Source: Candidatus Rhodoferax mariagerensis
Lineage (GTDB): Bacteria; Pseudomonadota; Gammaproteobacteria; Burkholderiales; Burkholderiaceae_C
Length of the DNA stretch: 64,000 bases
Direction of reading: 5' to 3'
Assembly: GCA_016719055.1 (NCBI GenBank)
Contig: JADKAW010000038.1
Coordinates: 1 to 64,000 of the forward strand
The position numbers were made by a program, and so were the translations under genes. The notes below the pieces were generated by a model. It was not told the origin of the DNA. It searched no databases and saw nothing but the letters and a program-made list of their open reading frames with translations. Positions 50,195 through 59,270 of the stretch are shown here, one piece after another; position 1 is the stretch's first letter, and every line of letters begins with the position of its first letter.

Positions 50195-51403
50195 GTGCAG
50201 GCCGACGAACTCACTGCGTGGTTACGGTTGGCGCTGACCGAGGGCGTTGGCAACAGCAGTGCGCGCAAGCTGCTGGCCGCATTTGGCTTGCCGCAAAGTA
50301 TTTTTGAGCAGTCAACACTGGCGCTTGAGCAAATGGTCAGTCCGGCGCAAGCCCAGGCCCTGCGCAGCGTGCCGCCGGGTTTGGACAAACAGGTTGAGGT
50401 CACGCTGGCCTGGCTACAACAGGAAGCACCCACAGGCATTCGCCGGCAATTGGCCACGCTGGGGGATGCCAGCTACCCGCAGGCGCTGCTCAACCTGGAT
50501 GACCCGCCGTTGATGCTGTACCTGCTGGGTGCTGCGGTTTTTAAGCAAAATGTGCCTATAGCCCTTATAGATAATGCGCCAGTAGCTACAAATAACATAG
50601 TAATTGAGCAATTGGCCAAGCGTCAGATTGACCCGGCACGAAGCCTGGCCATGGTCGGCAGCCGCAACCCGACACCGCAAGGCGTGGCCAACGCCCGCCA
50701 GCTGGCACAAGCCCTCGTCGAGGCTGGTATGACCGTTGTCAGCGGCTTGGCCCTGGGCATTGACGGTGCCGCCCACGAAGGTGCACTGGCTGGTGCCGGT
50801 GACCTGGTTGGCGCAACCGTGGCCGTGGTCGGTACCGGACTGGACCGGGTTTACCCCAAAGCACACCGCGACCTGGCACACCGCATTGCCACGGCCGGTT
50901 TGCTGGTCAGTGAGTACCCATTGGGCACGCCACCGCTGACCGCCAATTTTCCCAAACGCAACCGTTTGATTGCCGGTCTGGCACAGGGCACGCTGGTGGT
51001 GGAGGCAGCGCTCAAGTCTGGCTCGCTGATCACGGCCAGGCTCACCAACGAGCAGGGCAAGGACGTGTTCGCCGTTCCGGGGTCGATCCACGCGGCGCAG
51101 TCGCGCGGCTGCCATGCGCTGATCAAGCAAGGCGCCAAACTGGTGGAGTCGGCGCAGGATGTCTTGGACGAGCTCAAGGGGTTTGGCGCAACCTTGCCGG
51201 CGGATGTCGCCAGCGCCGCGGTGGCTTTTGGTTCGAACAATGTGTTGCTTAGCGCGCTGGGGTTCGATCCAGTCGGGCTCGAAGCCCTGCAGGCGCGCAC
51301 CGGGCTGGACACCGCCAGCCTGCAAGCGCAGTTACTTGAGCTGGAGCTTGACGGCGAGCTCGCGCGCCTGCCTGGTGGCCTGTTTCAACGCCAAGTGTCA
51401 TGA
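50195..51403 (+). CDS. dprA: DNA processing protein DprA
   Basis: 402 residues from a GTG start, 16 bases after the LysM gene. N-terminal SAM-like region, then the Rossmann fold: LAMVGSRNPTPQG, VVSGLALGIDGAAHEGAL, VVGTGLDRVYPKAH, SEYPLGTPPLTANFPKRN and LVVEAALKSGSLITAR, and a C-terminal winged-helix segment. Loads RecA on incoming single-stranded DNA during transformation. About 25 extra residues before LAMVGS (VPIALIDNAPVATNNIVIEQ) come from an interspersed repeat inserted in frame. Confidence 0.95.
   Translation: MQADELTAWLRLALTEGVGNSSARKLLAAFGLPQSIFEQSTLALEQMVSPAQAQALRSVPPGLDKQVEVTLAWLQQEAPTGIRRQLATLGDASYPQALLNLDDPPLMLYLLGAAVFKQNVPIALIDNAPVATNNIVIEQLAKRQIDPARSLAMVGSRNPTPQGVANARQLAQALVEAGMTVVSGLALGIDGAAHEGALAGAGDLVGATVAVVGTGLDRVYPKAHRDLAHRIATAGLLVSEYPLGTPPLTANFPKRNRLIAGLAQGTLVVEAALKSGSLITARLTNEQGKDVFAVPGSIHAAQSRGCHALIKQGAKLVESAQDVLDELKGFGATLPADVASAAVAFGSNNVLLSALGFDPVGLEALQARTGLDTASLQAQLLELELDGELARLPGGLFQRQVS
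50554..50606 (+). repeat. Short interspersed repeat inserted in dprA
   Basis: GCCTATAGCCCTTATAGATA, then GTAGCTACAAATAACATAG: one of the clearest copies. It is AT-rich compared with the surrounding gene and adds residues between the DprA N-terminal domain and the Rossmann fold without breaking the frame. Confidence 0.65.
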
Positions 51404-51462
51404 GTCCGGTTTCCGGTCTAGTTTGACCGATTGAAGCGTCGGCTTGGCGGTATATTGAGGGC

Positions 51463-51978
51463 ATGTTTGAAGTCCTCGCTTTTGTGTATGAGAACTACTG
51501 GGGCGGTGATGCTTGCCCCGAACTTCCGGCGCTACAGCGCAAATTGCATGCTGTGGGTTTTGACAGCCAGGAGGTGGTGGCGGCCTTGGTGTGGCTGGAA
51601 GACCTGAAAAGTGCCGCGCACGGCGTGGTTCGGCCACCTGCCGCATCGGCTTTGGCGGAGACGCCGCTCATCGCTGCCAATGACTCTAGCGCGAAGCTGC
51701 TGGCAGCGCACACCATGCGGGTGCTGACCGTGCCGGAACAAAACCGCCTGGGCCTGGCGGGCTGGCGCTTTCTCAACTTTCTGTGTGCCATTGGTGCCTT
51801 GCCGCAAGACCGACTGGAATTGGTGATGGAGCGTGCCATGGCCAGCGCCGATGACCCGCTCAGCCTGGAAGACATTAAATTGATTGTGCTGATGGTTTAC
51901 TGGAGTCTGGGCGAGGACCCGGATGCGCTGGTGCTCGACGAACTGTGTGATAACCGGCCCTTTCGGCTGGCCAGCTGA
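51463..51978 (+). CDS. smg: Smg family protein (DUF494)
   Basis: 171 residues beginning MFEVLAFVYENYWGGD, with the conserved C-terminal part FLNFLCAIGALPQDRLELVM and LIVLMVYWSLGEDPDALVLD. Smg proteins are of unknown function and usually follow dprA, as here (59 bases). topA, the common next gene, is absent; a DUF1631 gene converges instead. Confidence 0.93.
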   Translation: MFEVLAFVYENYWGGDACPELPALQRKLHAVGFDSQEVVAALVWLEDLKSAAHGVVRPPAASALAETPLIAANDSSAKLLAAHTMRVLTVPEQNRLGLAGWRFLNFLCAIGALPQDRLELVMERAMASADDPLSLEDIKLIVLMVYWSLGEDPDALVLDELCDNRPFRLAS

Positions 51979-51999
51979 GCCTGTTGAGCAGAAAGCGAT

Positions 52000-54300
52000 T
52001 CAGGCCAGCAGACGCTCCGGGTTGGCCTGGATTTTGCCCAGCGCGTCGCGCGTGGCGCGCATCATCAGCGGTTCTTCTTCATTGGGCGATATCAGTCCGG
52101 CATGCAGATAGGCTGCCAGCCGAGCGGTCTGAATCAGATAACTGTGGCCCAGGTTGTTGGCAAACAGGTGCAGGTGCCCCAGGGGGCTGCGCCAGACATA
52201 CTGCACCTGGGCAATCTGGTTGTTGTGGTCGAGCGTGAACCAGGCCCCCAGCGTGATCTCGCGTGCCCATTCCAGCATGGCCGGGCTGGCGGTGCCGCCG
52301 CCGCTGGAGAGCACATCAAGCGCCGTGGCTTCAATACCCAGCAGCTCTTCAATGCTTTGGGAGTCCAGCGGTAATTCTTCGGGGTTGTCATCGCTGATGT
52401 AGTCTTCCAGATTGGCCAGACGGGCCGCCAGCGCCTGAATTTGATCGTCTGCGATGGCCTCGGTCTTGGACATGAAAGCATCAGCCAAGGTGTCGCTGAT
52501 GATTTTGATGTGCGCGTCCTGGGCCGAGCGTTGCACACCCATCAGGCCCATGCCGTTGCGAAGGCATTGCAGCAGGTCGGGCAGGTTGGCAATCACGCGG
52601 GCACGGTCGGCGCGGTTGGGTTTGGCGCTGGCCGCCCAGATCAGGTCGGTGGCGGTTTTTTTGAACAGCAGGGTTTCGGCATGCTGGCTGCCCTGGCGCA
52701 CTGCCGACACCGCCAGCACTTCAGCCCACACCTTGTACAAAAATTCGCGAATCTCGTCGCGCACCGGCATGTCCTTGAGCAGGTCACGCAGCTCAATGGT
52801 GTACTGAATCGTCAGCGTTTCTTTTTGCTCGAGCTGTTCGGCCACACCCTGCACTTTTTGATTGACTGGCTTTTGTGTCAGGTGTTGCTTGAGAAAAGTC
52901 TGAAACTCTTCATAGACACGTCGATAAACGCGATCGCCGGTTTCAGGGTATTGCTCAATCACCTGAACAATGCGTTTGATCTCGGTTTCCATGGCGGCGC
53001 TGCTGATGCCACTGGCATCAAAACCCATCACGCACGAGCCCATGTGGTCAATCAGCTTGCGCGCCGGGTGGTCAAGCTTGTTGAAAAAGTCCGGCTCGGC
53101 CAGCGCAATGCGCAGCACCGGCATTTGCAGCCGGGCAAACCAGACCCGCACACCGGTGGGAATACGGTCTTCTTGCAGAATCGACTGAAACATCAACGCC
53201 ACCAGTTCAATGATGGCCTTTTCGTTGTCGTTCTGGGCTTGGCCCTTGAGGTCGGCCGATTGTTGCCGCAACTCTTTGACCACCCGTTCCAGCACCACCG
53301 GATGCGCTAGCTGTGGCCCACCTGCTGGCACCACATAACTTGCTTCGCTCAGTCTGGGTTGCTGCGCCAACGCTGACATCAAGGGGGCTGATGGGCCAGC
53401 GTAGTGGCCTTGGGCTGACCCAGACTGGAAAAATCCCCCCAGCAGACGGCCGACCTGCTCCAACAGGCCCTGGGCACGGCCTTGCCGCCGCTCAGGCCCT
53501 CGCCTGGCACCCCCGCCATCACCGGCCATGCCCGGAAAATTCTGCAATCCCTCCATGCCCGCTTGCGGCACACGGTCTTCGGCGCGCCGCCTGGGGTGCG
53601 CTTTGGCTGATTGCCCAGGCGCTGTTGCACCAGGCGCGCTAGTCTGAGATGCCTGGGACGGGTTGAACTTGGGCGTGAAATCAACCACCGGCAACACACC
53701 TTGTGCCACCAGCTCGGCGTTGCACAGGGCATAGGTCTTTTGTAAATGCTCGTTGAAATGGCGCTGCACCACCGCAGTGACCAGTTGCCAAGACTCGCGC
53801 GACAGGCCGCTGGCTTCCCACTGCTCAACCAGTTGCAACAACAACACCTCGGGATGGACGATGTCGCGCGCACTGAGCTCCTGGTCCCGATTGAGAAACT
53901 TAAGACGCTTGCGCAGACTGTTGACGTCCTGCGCCGCTTTTTCCATCAGGTCAAGGGCCAGACGCGAGGCGGTGATCTTGTTTTCCACCGCCTCGGTACC
54001 GACCAGTTCAAGCGCGCTGGCTACCGACAGCGGCGCTGACTTGGAAGTGGGCAGCAGCCCGGTCTGCCAGGCCTGCACCGTGCCGTCGCGCCAGCGCTCC
54101 TTGAAGCGCTGGTAGGCCATCCAGGCGTCGCGGCGCACTTGCATTTCGCGCGACGGGGCAGCCTCGTTCATGAGCGTGCTCAGACGCTCCTGCACCAAGG
54201 GCAACACCGAAGTCATGGCTGCAGAGGCCTGCTCCACCAGAAGATGGCGCACCTTGGCTGCCAACTGGGCGGCGTTTTTGGGAGCAGGTGCTATGACCAT
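52000..54300 (-). CDS. DUF1631 family protein
   Basis: 766 residues, soluble and mostly helical. Recognisable DUF1631 segments are LAEPDFFNKLDHPARKLIDH, a central low-complexity Arg/Gly-rich part (~270-310), and a PilZ-like or beta-rich C-terminal region (GAWFTLDHNNQIAQVQYVW). The function of this family is not established; some members regulate stress or motility genes. It is 18 bases downstream of secF on the same strand and convergent with smg. Confidence 0.83.
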   Translation of the reverse strand: MVIAPAPKNAAQLAAKVRHLLVEQASAAMTSVLPLVQERLSTLMNEAAPSREMQVRRDAWMAYQRFKERWRDGTVQAWQTGLLPTSKSAPLSVASALELVGTEAVENKITASRLALDLMEKAAQDVNSLRKRLKFLNRDQELSARDIVHPEVLLLQLVEQWEASGLSRESWQLVTAVVQRHFNEHLQKTYALCNAELVAQGVLPVVDFTPKFNPSQASQTSAPGATAPGQSAKAHPRRRAEDRVPQAGMEGLQNFPGMAGDGGGARRGPERRQGRAQGLLEQVGRLLGGFFQSGSAQGHYAGPSAPLMSALAQQPRLSEASYVVPAGGPQLAHPVVLERVVKELRQQSADLKGQAQNDNEKAIIELVALMFQSILQEDRIPTGVRVWFARLQMPVLRIALAEPDFFNKLDHPARKLIDHMGSCVMGFDASGISSAAMETEIKRIVQVIEQYPETGDRVYRRVYEEFQTFLKQHLTQKPVNQKVQGVAEQLEQKETLTIQYTIELRDLLKDMPVRDEIREFLYKVWAEVLAVSAVRQGSQHAETLLFKKTATDLIWAASAKPNRADRARVIANLPDLLQCLRNGMGLMGVQRSAQDAHIKIISDTLADAFMSKTEAIADDQIQALAARLANLEDYISDDNPEELPLDSQSIEELLGIEATALDVLSSGGGTASPAMLEWAREITLGAWFTLDHNNQIAQVQYVWRSPLGHLHLFANNLGHSYLIQTARLAAYLHAGLISPNEEEPLMMRATRDALGKIQANPERLLA

Positions 54301-54318
54301 GGCTTATGCGGCGGCGAC

Positions 54319-55275
54319 TTAGACCAGCGCTCCTGAATTGGGGTCGTTCGGGTCAATGTCCTTTTTGGCACTTGGGCCTTTGACCAGGTCTTCACGCTGA
54401 ATGCCTAGCCACATGGCAATGGCCGCTGCCACAAATACCGAGGAATAAATGCCAAACAAAATGCCGATGGTCAGTGCCAGCGCAAAATAATGCAGCGTGG
54501 CACCGCCAAACAAAAGCATCGAGAGCACCATCATCTGCGTCGAGCCGTGGGTAATGATGGTGCGGCTGATGGTGGAAGTAATGGCATTGTTGATGATTTC
54601 GATGGTGCTCATCTTGCGGTAACGACGAAAGTTCTCGCGGATCCGGTCAAAAATAACCACCGACTCATTCACCGAGTAACCCAGCACGGCCAGCACGGCC
54701 GCCAGCACCGGCAGTGAAAATTCCCACTGAAAAAACGCAAAAAACCCCAGGATGATGATCACGTCGTGCAAATTGGCGATGATGGCTGCCACAGCAAACT
54801 TCCACTCAAAGCGCACCGCCAAGTACAGCATGATGCCGATCACCACAAAAGCCAGCGCCTTGAGCCCGTCGGCGGCCAGCTCATCGCCCACCTGCGGCCC
54901 GACAAATTCGGTCCGGCGCATGGAGGCACTGGCATCCACCGCCTTGAGTGCAGCCATGACCTGGGTGCTTTGCTGGGCCGAGCTCACGCCCTTTTGCACC
55001 GGCAGCCGGATCAACACGTCGCGGGCTGTGCCAAAGTTTTGCACCTGAGCATCAACCAGTCCGAGCTTGGCCACGGTGTTGCGCACCACGGTCAGGTCGG
55101 CCGGCTGGGCGTAGGTGACTTCGAGCAAGGTGCCACCGGTGAATTCGACCGACAGATGCAGGCCGCGCGAAAACAGAAAAAATACCGCTGCCAGAAAGGT
55201 AACAAGGGACACCACGTTGAACGCAATGGCGTGGCGCATGAACGGAATGTCGCGCCGAATTCTAAAAAACTCCAT
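54319..55275 (-). CDS. secF: Protein translocase subunit SecF
   Basis: 318 residues, six membrane helices with the large periplasmic loop after TM1. Motifs: SVEFTGGTLLEV, LGYSVNESVVIFDRIRE and TISRTIITHGSTQMMVL. Partner of SecD in proton-driven protein export. 11 bases after secD. Confidence 0.97.
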   Translation of the reverse strand: MEFFRIRRDIPFMRHAIAFNVVSLVTFLAAVFFLFSRGLHLSVEFTGGTLLEVTYAQPADLTVVRNTVAKLGLVDAQVQNFGTARDVLIRLPVQKGVSSAQQSTQVMAALKAVDASASMRRTEFVGPQVGDELAADGLKALAFVVIGIMLYLAVRFEWKFAVAAIIANLHDVIIILGFFAFFQWEFSLPVLAAVLAVLGYSVNESVVIFDRIRENFRRYRKMSTIEIINNAITSTISRTIITHGSTQMMVLSMLLFGGATLHYFALALTIGILFGIYSSVFVAAAIAMWLGIQREDLVKGPSAKKDIDPNDPNSGALV

Positions 55276-55286
55276 GGTGATCTGCC

Positions 55287-57167
55287 TTATTCGACTTTAA
55301 GAGTGGTGCCGGCATCGGGCCGCCAAACCGTGCCAATTGACACTGACTTGAGCCGATTTTGTCGGCCATACCAGAAGTTGACCAGACCGCGCGAGAAAAA
55401 CACCCCGGAAAACATGCTGGTCATGATGCCCAGGCAGTGCACCACCGCAAAACCCCGAACCGGCCCAGAGCCAAACGCCAGCAAGGCCATGCCCGCGATC
55501 AGGGTGGTGATGTTGGAGTCAAAAATAGTCGCCCAGGCGCGGTCATAACCGGTATGGATGGCGGCCTGCGCCGAGGCACCGTTGCGCAGCTCTTCGCGAA
55601 TACGCTCGTTGATCAGCACGTTGGCGTCAATCGCCATACCCAGCACCAGCGCCATGGCGGCCATGCCTGGCAGGGTCAGGGTAGCTTGCAGCATGGACAG
55701 CACCGCCACCAGCAGCAGCAGGTTGAACGCCAGCGCAATGCTGGAGAAAATGCCAAACAAGGCGTAGTAGACACACATGAAAATGGCCACCGCAATAAAG
55801 CCCCAGGTCACGCTGTTAAAACCTTTGGCAATGTTTTCAGCGCCCAGACTGGGGCCGATGGTGGTTTCTTCGATGATTTCCATGGGGGCTGCCAGTGAGC
55901 CCGCGCGCAACAGAAGCGCCGTGTCATTGGCTTCCATGGTGGTCATGCGACCCGAGATCTGCACCCGTCCGCCACCAATCTCGGTGCGAATCACCGGAGC
56001 CGTGACCACTTCGCCCTTGCCCTTTTCAAACAGCAGAATGGCCATGCGCTTGCCGACGTTTTCACGCGTGACATCGCGAAAGATGCGAGTACCCTTGGCG
56101 TCCAGATTCAGATTGACGGTGGGTTCTTGCGTCTGGCTGTCAAAACCAGGCTGGGCATCGGTCAGGTTTTCGCCGGTCAGGATCACCTGCTTTTTCACAA
56201 TCACCGGCTGCCCGTTGCGCTCAAGGTAGCGCTCTGCGCCAAACGGCACCATGCCAGTGCCTGATTCGGCGGCGCGGGCCTCGGTGCTCTCGTCCACCAT
56301 GCGCACTTCCAGCGTGGCGGTGCGTCCCAATATGTCTTTGGCCTTGGCCGTGTCCTGCACGCCGGGCAGTTGCACCACGATGCGGTCCAGCCCCTGCTGC
56401 TGGATCACCGGCTCGGCCACGCCCAGCTCATTGATCCGGTTGTGCAGGGTGGTGATGTTTTGCTTGAGTGCCTGGTCCTGAATGCGCCGGGCAGCATCTG
56501 GTTTGATGGACGCGGTCAGCTTGATGTCGGTGCCGTCTGGCGCGTCCACCGTCTGCAGGTCGGTGAACTGGTCCTGAAACACGGCGTTGGCCGTTGCCAC
56601 AGAGGCCGTATCGCGCAGGCGCACCTCAATGGTCTGCCCAACCCGTGTGATGCCACCGTGGCGCACATTTTTCTCGCGCAGAATGGTGCGCACGTCACCT
56701 GCCAGCGACTCGGCCCGTTTGGTCAGTGCCGCCTGCATGTCCACCTGCAACATGAAGTGCACGCCACCGCGCAAGTCCAGACCCAGGTACATGGGCGCGG
56801 CGTGCAGCGCGGTCAGCCAGGCGGGTGAACGCGACAAGAGGTTCAGCGCCACCACATAGCCAGGGTTAGCGGCGTCGGGCACCAGTGCTTTCTGGATGGC
56901 ATCTTTGGCTTTGAGCTGGTCATCGGTGCTGCCCACGCGTACCTTGATCGACGTGCCGTCCAGCGTGACCAGATCAGCCGCAATGCCACTTGACTTGAGC
57001 ACCGACTCAACCTGCGCCAGTGTGCTGGCGTCCACCTTGATCAGTGTCTTGGCGGATGAAACCTGCACCGCAGGCGACTCACCAAAAAAATTGGGCAGGG
57101 CAAACAAGGCACCCACCACCAGCGCGACCGCAAGGATCACATACTTCCAGACCGGGTAACGATTCAT
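55287..57167 (-). CDS. secD: Protein translocase subunit SecD
   Basis: 626 residues. TM1 at the N-terminus, LGLDLRGGVHFMLQVDM, periplasmic P1 domains, and the C-terminal membrane part with GMAAMALVLGMAIDANVLIN and ERIREELRNGAS. Works with SecF and YajC at the SecYEG translocon. Intact. Confidence 0.97.
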   Translation of the reverse strand: MNRYPVWKYVILAVALVVGALFALPNFFGESPAVQVSSAKTLIKVDASTLAQVESVLKSSGIAADLVTLDGTSIKVRVGSTDDQLKAKDAIQKALVPDAANPGYVVALNLLSRSPAWLTALHAAPMYLGLDLRGGVHFMLQVDMQAALTKRAESLAGDVRTILREKNVRHGGITRVGQTIEVRLRDTASVATANAVFQDQFTDLQTVDAPDGTDIKLTASIKPDAARRIQDQALKQNITTLHNRINELGVAEPVIQQQGLDRIVVQLPGVQDTAKAKDILGRTATLEVRMVDESTEARAAESGTGMVPFGAERYLERNGQPVIVKKQVILTGENLTDAQPGFDSQTQEPTVNLNLDAKGTRIFRDVTRENVGKRMAILLFEKGKGEVVTAPVIRTEIGGGRVQISGRMTTMEANDTALLLRAGSLAAPMEIIEETTIGPSLGAENIAKGFNSVTWGFIAVAIFMCVYYALFGIFSSIALAFNLLLLVAVLSMLQATLTLPGMAAMALVLGMAIDANVLINERIREELRNGASAQAAIHTGYDRAWATIFDSNITTLIAGMALLAFGSGPVRGFAVVHCLGIMTSMFSGVFFSRGLVNFWYGRQNRLKSVSIGTVWRPDAGTTLKVE

Positions 57168-57224
57168 GATCGCCCTTTAGACATAACTCAAAAAAGCTGG
57201 CAACAACCCAGCAGGCTGGCGCAA

Positions 57225-57554
57225 TTACTTGATGCTGCCCTTGGGCAAGACCTGAACCACAGCGCTGCGTTGCAGTTGCACTTCTACCCCGGCCGAGATT
57301 TCCAGGGTGATAAAACTGTCGCCCAGCTTGGCCACCTTGCCGAGAACACCGCCGGCAGTAGCCACTTCATCACCCTTGGCCAGGGCATCAATCATGGCCT
57401 TGTGCTCCTTGGCCTTTTTCATTTGCGGGCGAATCATCACAAACCACAACACCACAAACATCAGCACCAGGGGCAGCATGCCCATCAGCGAAGACTGCAT
57501 GTCACCACCAGCAGCAGCAGGGGCGGTTTGGGCAAAAGCAGAAGAAATGAACAC
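57225..57554 (-). CDS. yajC: Preprotein translocase subunit YajC
   Basis: 109 residues from a GTG at 57554, chosen because GGAG lies six bases upstream and the protein then begins MFISSAFAQ, the common betaproteobacterial YajC start. One membrane helix (MLPLVLMFVVLWFVMIRPQM) and the conserved KGDEVATAGGVLGKV beta region. First gene of yajC-secD-secF. tgt and queA, which often precede it, are not found upstream. Confidence 0.95.
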   Translation of the reverse strand: MFISSAFAQTAPAAAGGDMQSSLMGMLPLVLMFVVLWFVMIRPQMKKAKEHKAMIDALAKGDEVATAGGVLGKVAKLGDSFITLEISAGVEVQLQRSAVVQVLPKGSIK

Positions 57555-57828
57555 AAAAAACTCCAGATGGGTGAACGAAAAAACACAACATGCCCAATAC
57601 ACAGGCCGACGTGTCTGAAAAATGTGCAGTCAGCGATTGTAAGCGGGGCACCCGCTGCTGCCCCGCCTGTGGGGCTGACATTGCCCTGCCCAAGGTATTG
57701 AATACCCTGCGCATGCACGCGCCGTAGTAGGTGGTTCAGCGCAGGAACCACGCGCCCGGAAAAAAGAGCATGCGTCCATACACGGCGCTGCCGTCAAATT
57801 GGACCAAATTCGGCTGTCAGGCTTGTAG

Positions 57829-57880
57829 AAAAAACTATTTTTATAGCATCTTGCCTATATTGCACAAGGGCTAATAGTCC
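57829..57880 (-). repeat. Short interspersed repeat upstream of yajC
   Basis: Minus strand: TTAGCCCTTGTGCAATA, then GATGCTATAAAAATAGTT. It follows the same order as copies at 50554 and 61131. Directly abuts the inverted-repeat element that starts at 57875. Confidence 0.6.
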
Positions 57881-58033
57881 GTTTCACCAATCCCGATACC
57901 TGAAATCGTCTCTTTTTCTGCCATGCGTCGCTGATCGTCGTTGCCATCGCTACGGCTATGGCGCCTCCTCACGGCTAACCTGACGAAAAAATCCATCAAT
58001 TTCATTTTGTATCGGTTTTGGTGAAACGGACTA
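57875..58033. repeat. 159-bp element with 16-bp perfect inverted ends
   Basis: TAGTCCGTTTCACCAA at 57875-57890 is the exact reverse complement of 58018-58033; the match extends inward through CCGATAC with two mismatches (about 25 bp). The interior has no reading frame of note. MITE-like or a foldback sequence; no transposase. Confidence 0.75.
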
Positions 58034-58243
58034 CTAGGAGCCAGTCGGACTTAGGATCGTCGGCTGCAAATCGACCTCAGCGGTCCATTTTTGGCTTCGC
58101 CGCTCTGCGAGAACACCAGTTTTTTGGCCCATAGCGGGGCTATGGGCCTGCAAATCCGGCAAAAACTGTCCTCGCTGGGGCCAATTTTGGCTTCGCCGCT
58201 CTTCGAGAACGCTTTCGACGCCCTAAGTCCGACAGCCTCCTAG
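58034..58243. repeat. 210-bp nested palindromic element
   Basis: Outer arms CTAGGAGCCAGTCGGACTTAG (58034 on) and CTAGGAGGCTGTCGGACTTAG (read inward from 58243 on the minus strand) are ~28-bp imperfect inverted repeats. Inside is a near-perfect hairpin, GGCCCATAGC-GG-GGCTATGGGCC (58126-58148), and a 26-base direct repeat around TTTTGGCTTCGCCGCTCT (58087 and 58185). It is noncoding and adjoins the previous element. A mobile miniature element or a structured RNA are both possible. Confidence 0.75.
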
Positions 58244-58716
58244 AAGCTGGTTTTATGCTCATCTAACGGGATTCACCGCGGTTGCAGCACTCGCGCTGTC
58301 CAACGGGTGGCCATGAACAGGTTTTAACGGGGCCCGGCCTCACCGCAGCCTATCGCCCACCATCGCTGGAACGTCGGGTCGGCCACGGCCCTCGGTCTGC
58401 TAGTCCTTGCCAAGACCTCGTCGCGGGCGCAATATCTTATGATAAAACAGGTCATGGCCCTTGTGCTGCTTGCACTGTCAGCTTCTGTATTTGTAGTAAT
58501 CAGGTGCCTGTCTTCTTGCGACCGGCGTGGGGGTGGCCAGCACAGCGGTGGCCGGCCAGATGGGGCGCATGGTTTTGCGCGCCATGCTGGCTGGTGCAGC
58601 ATCGGCTCCCGGGTCTGGTTGAGCGTGTTCATGGGGCTATTGCAGAAAGTCAACCACTGCGGGTCTGCGGCGGGCGCAAGGTGCCGGGCGCTGCTACTGG
58701 CGTGCCGGCTTGGGTT
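58244..58716. other. Intergenic stretch with no supported gene
   Basis: About 470 bases between the palindromic elements and the SMR gene. Short hydrophobic or Ala-rich frames occur (GFTAVAALALSNGWP near 58268; IKQVMALVLLALSASVFVV near 58442; TGVGVASTAVAGQMGRM near 58530) but each is interrupted and belongs to no family I recognise. They may be debris of lost genes. Longer open frames on both strands look like composition shadows. Confidence 0.5.
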
Positions 58717-59067
58717 TCAACGCGTGCCTTGCAACTGAAGTCCGATGATGCCAGCGACAATCATCGCCAGGCAGAACAGTCGCCCGGGCGAGGCCGCCTC
58801 GCCAAACACCAGCAGCCCCACCAGGACGGTGCCCACCGCCCCAATACCGCCCCACACCGCATACGCAGTGCCGATGGGAATAACAGTTAACGAGAGGCTC
58901 ATCAGATAGACGCTGAGGCCACCAAAGGCAAGGGCGAGGGTGGATGGAACAAGCCGCGTGAACCCGCCCGAATACTGCACAGACATCGCAAAAGCAATCT
59001 CGAGCAGCCCGGAAAAGGCAATCAGGGTCCAGGCAACCGTGGGGTTTGAGGTGGTCAGTGTTGGCAT
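58717..59067 (-). CDS. SMR family transporter, Gdx/SugE-like (possible guanidinium exporter)
   Basis: 116 residues, four helices. The essential membrane Glu is in FSGLLEIAFAMSVQY; further signatures GFTRLVPSTLALAF, IPIGTAYAVWGGIGAVGTVL and LLVFGEAASPGRL match the SugE/Gdx branch of the small multidrug resistance family. That branch exports guanidinium in characterised members, while others export quaternary cations. I saw no convincing guanidine riboswitch in the ~200 bases upstream. Confidence 0.85.
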   Translation of the reverse strand: MPTLTTSNPTVAWTLIAFSGLLEIAFAMSVQYSGGFTRLVPSTLALAFGGLSVYLMSLSLTVIPIGTAYAVWGGIGAVGTVLVGLLVFGEAASPGRLFCLAMIVAGIIGLQLQGTR

Positions 59068-59214
59068 GGTGTCGATCCAGAGCGCATCAGTCTGCCACAG
59101 GAGACGTCGCCGCTGCCGTCAGGCCTTGCGCTGAGCGTGGCCCAGCCCCGGTGAGACAATAGCCGTACTGAAGATCTGTGTGCTATTGCTTCGCAAGGCT
59201 TTTGAGTCTTTTTT

Positions 59215-59264
59215 GCCTCCAGCCCAAGTGTGGCAAGCGCTATTAACTATCAAAACAATAGTAA
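59215..59264 (+). repeat. Short interspersed repeat directly before recQ
   Basis: GCCTCCAGCCCAAGTGTGG, then CAAGCGCTATTAACTATCA and ACAATAGTAA. Ends seven bases before the recQ start and supplies the in-frame stop (TAA 59262) just upstream of it. Confidence 0.6.
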
Positions 59265-59270
59265 ACCAAT

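Noticed and set aside
58282..58890. 202-codon plus-strand frame partly opposite the SMR transporter
   Set aside because: Low-complexity composition, no ribosome site, overlaps a well-supported gene on the other strand.
59068..59130. Possible guanidine riboswitch upstream of the SMR gene
   Set aside because: An ACGG appears near a short stem, but neither the paired ACGR hairpins of the mini-ykkC type nor conserved ykkC segments are present.
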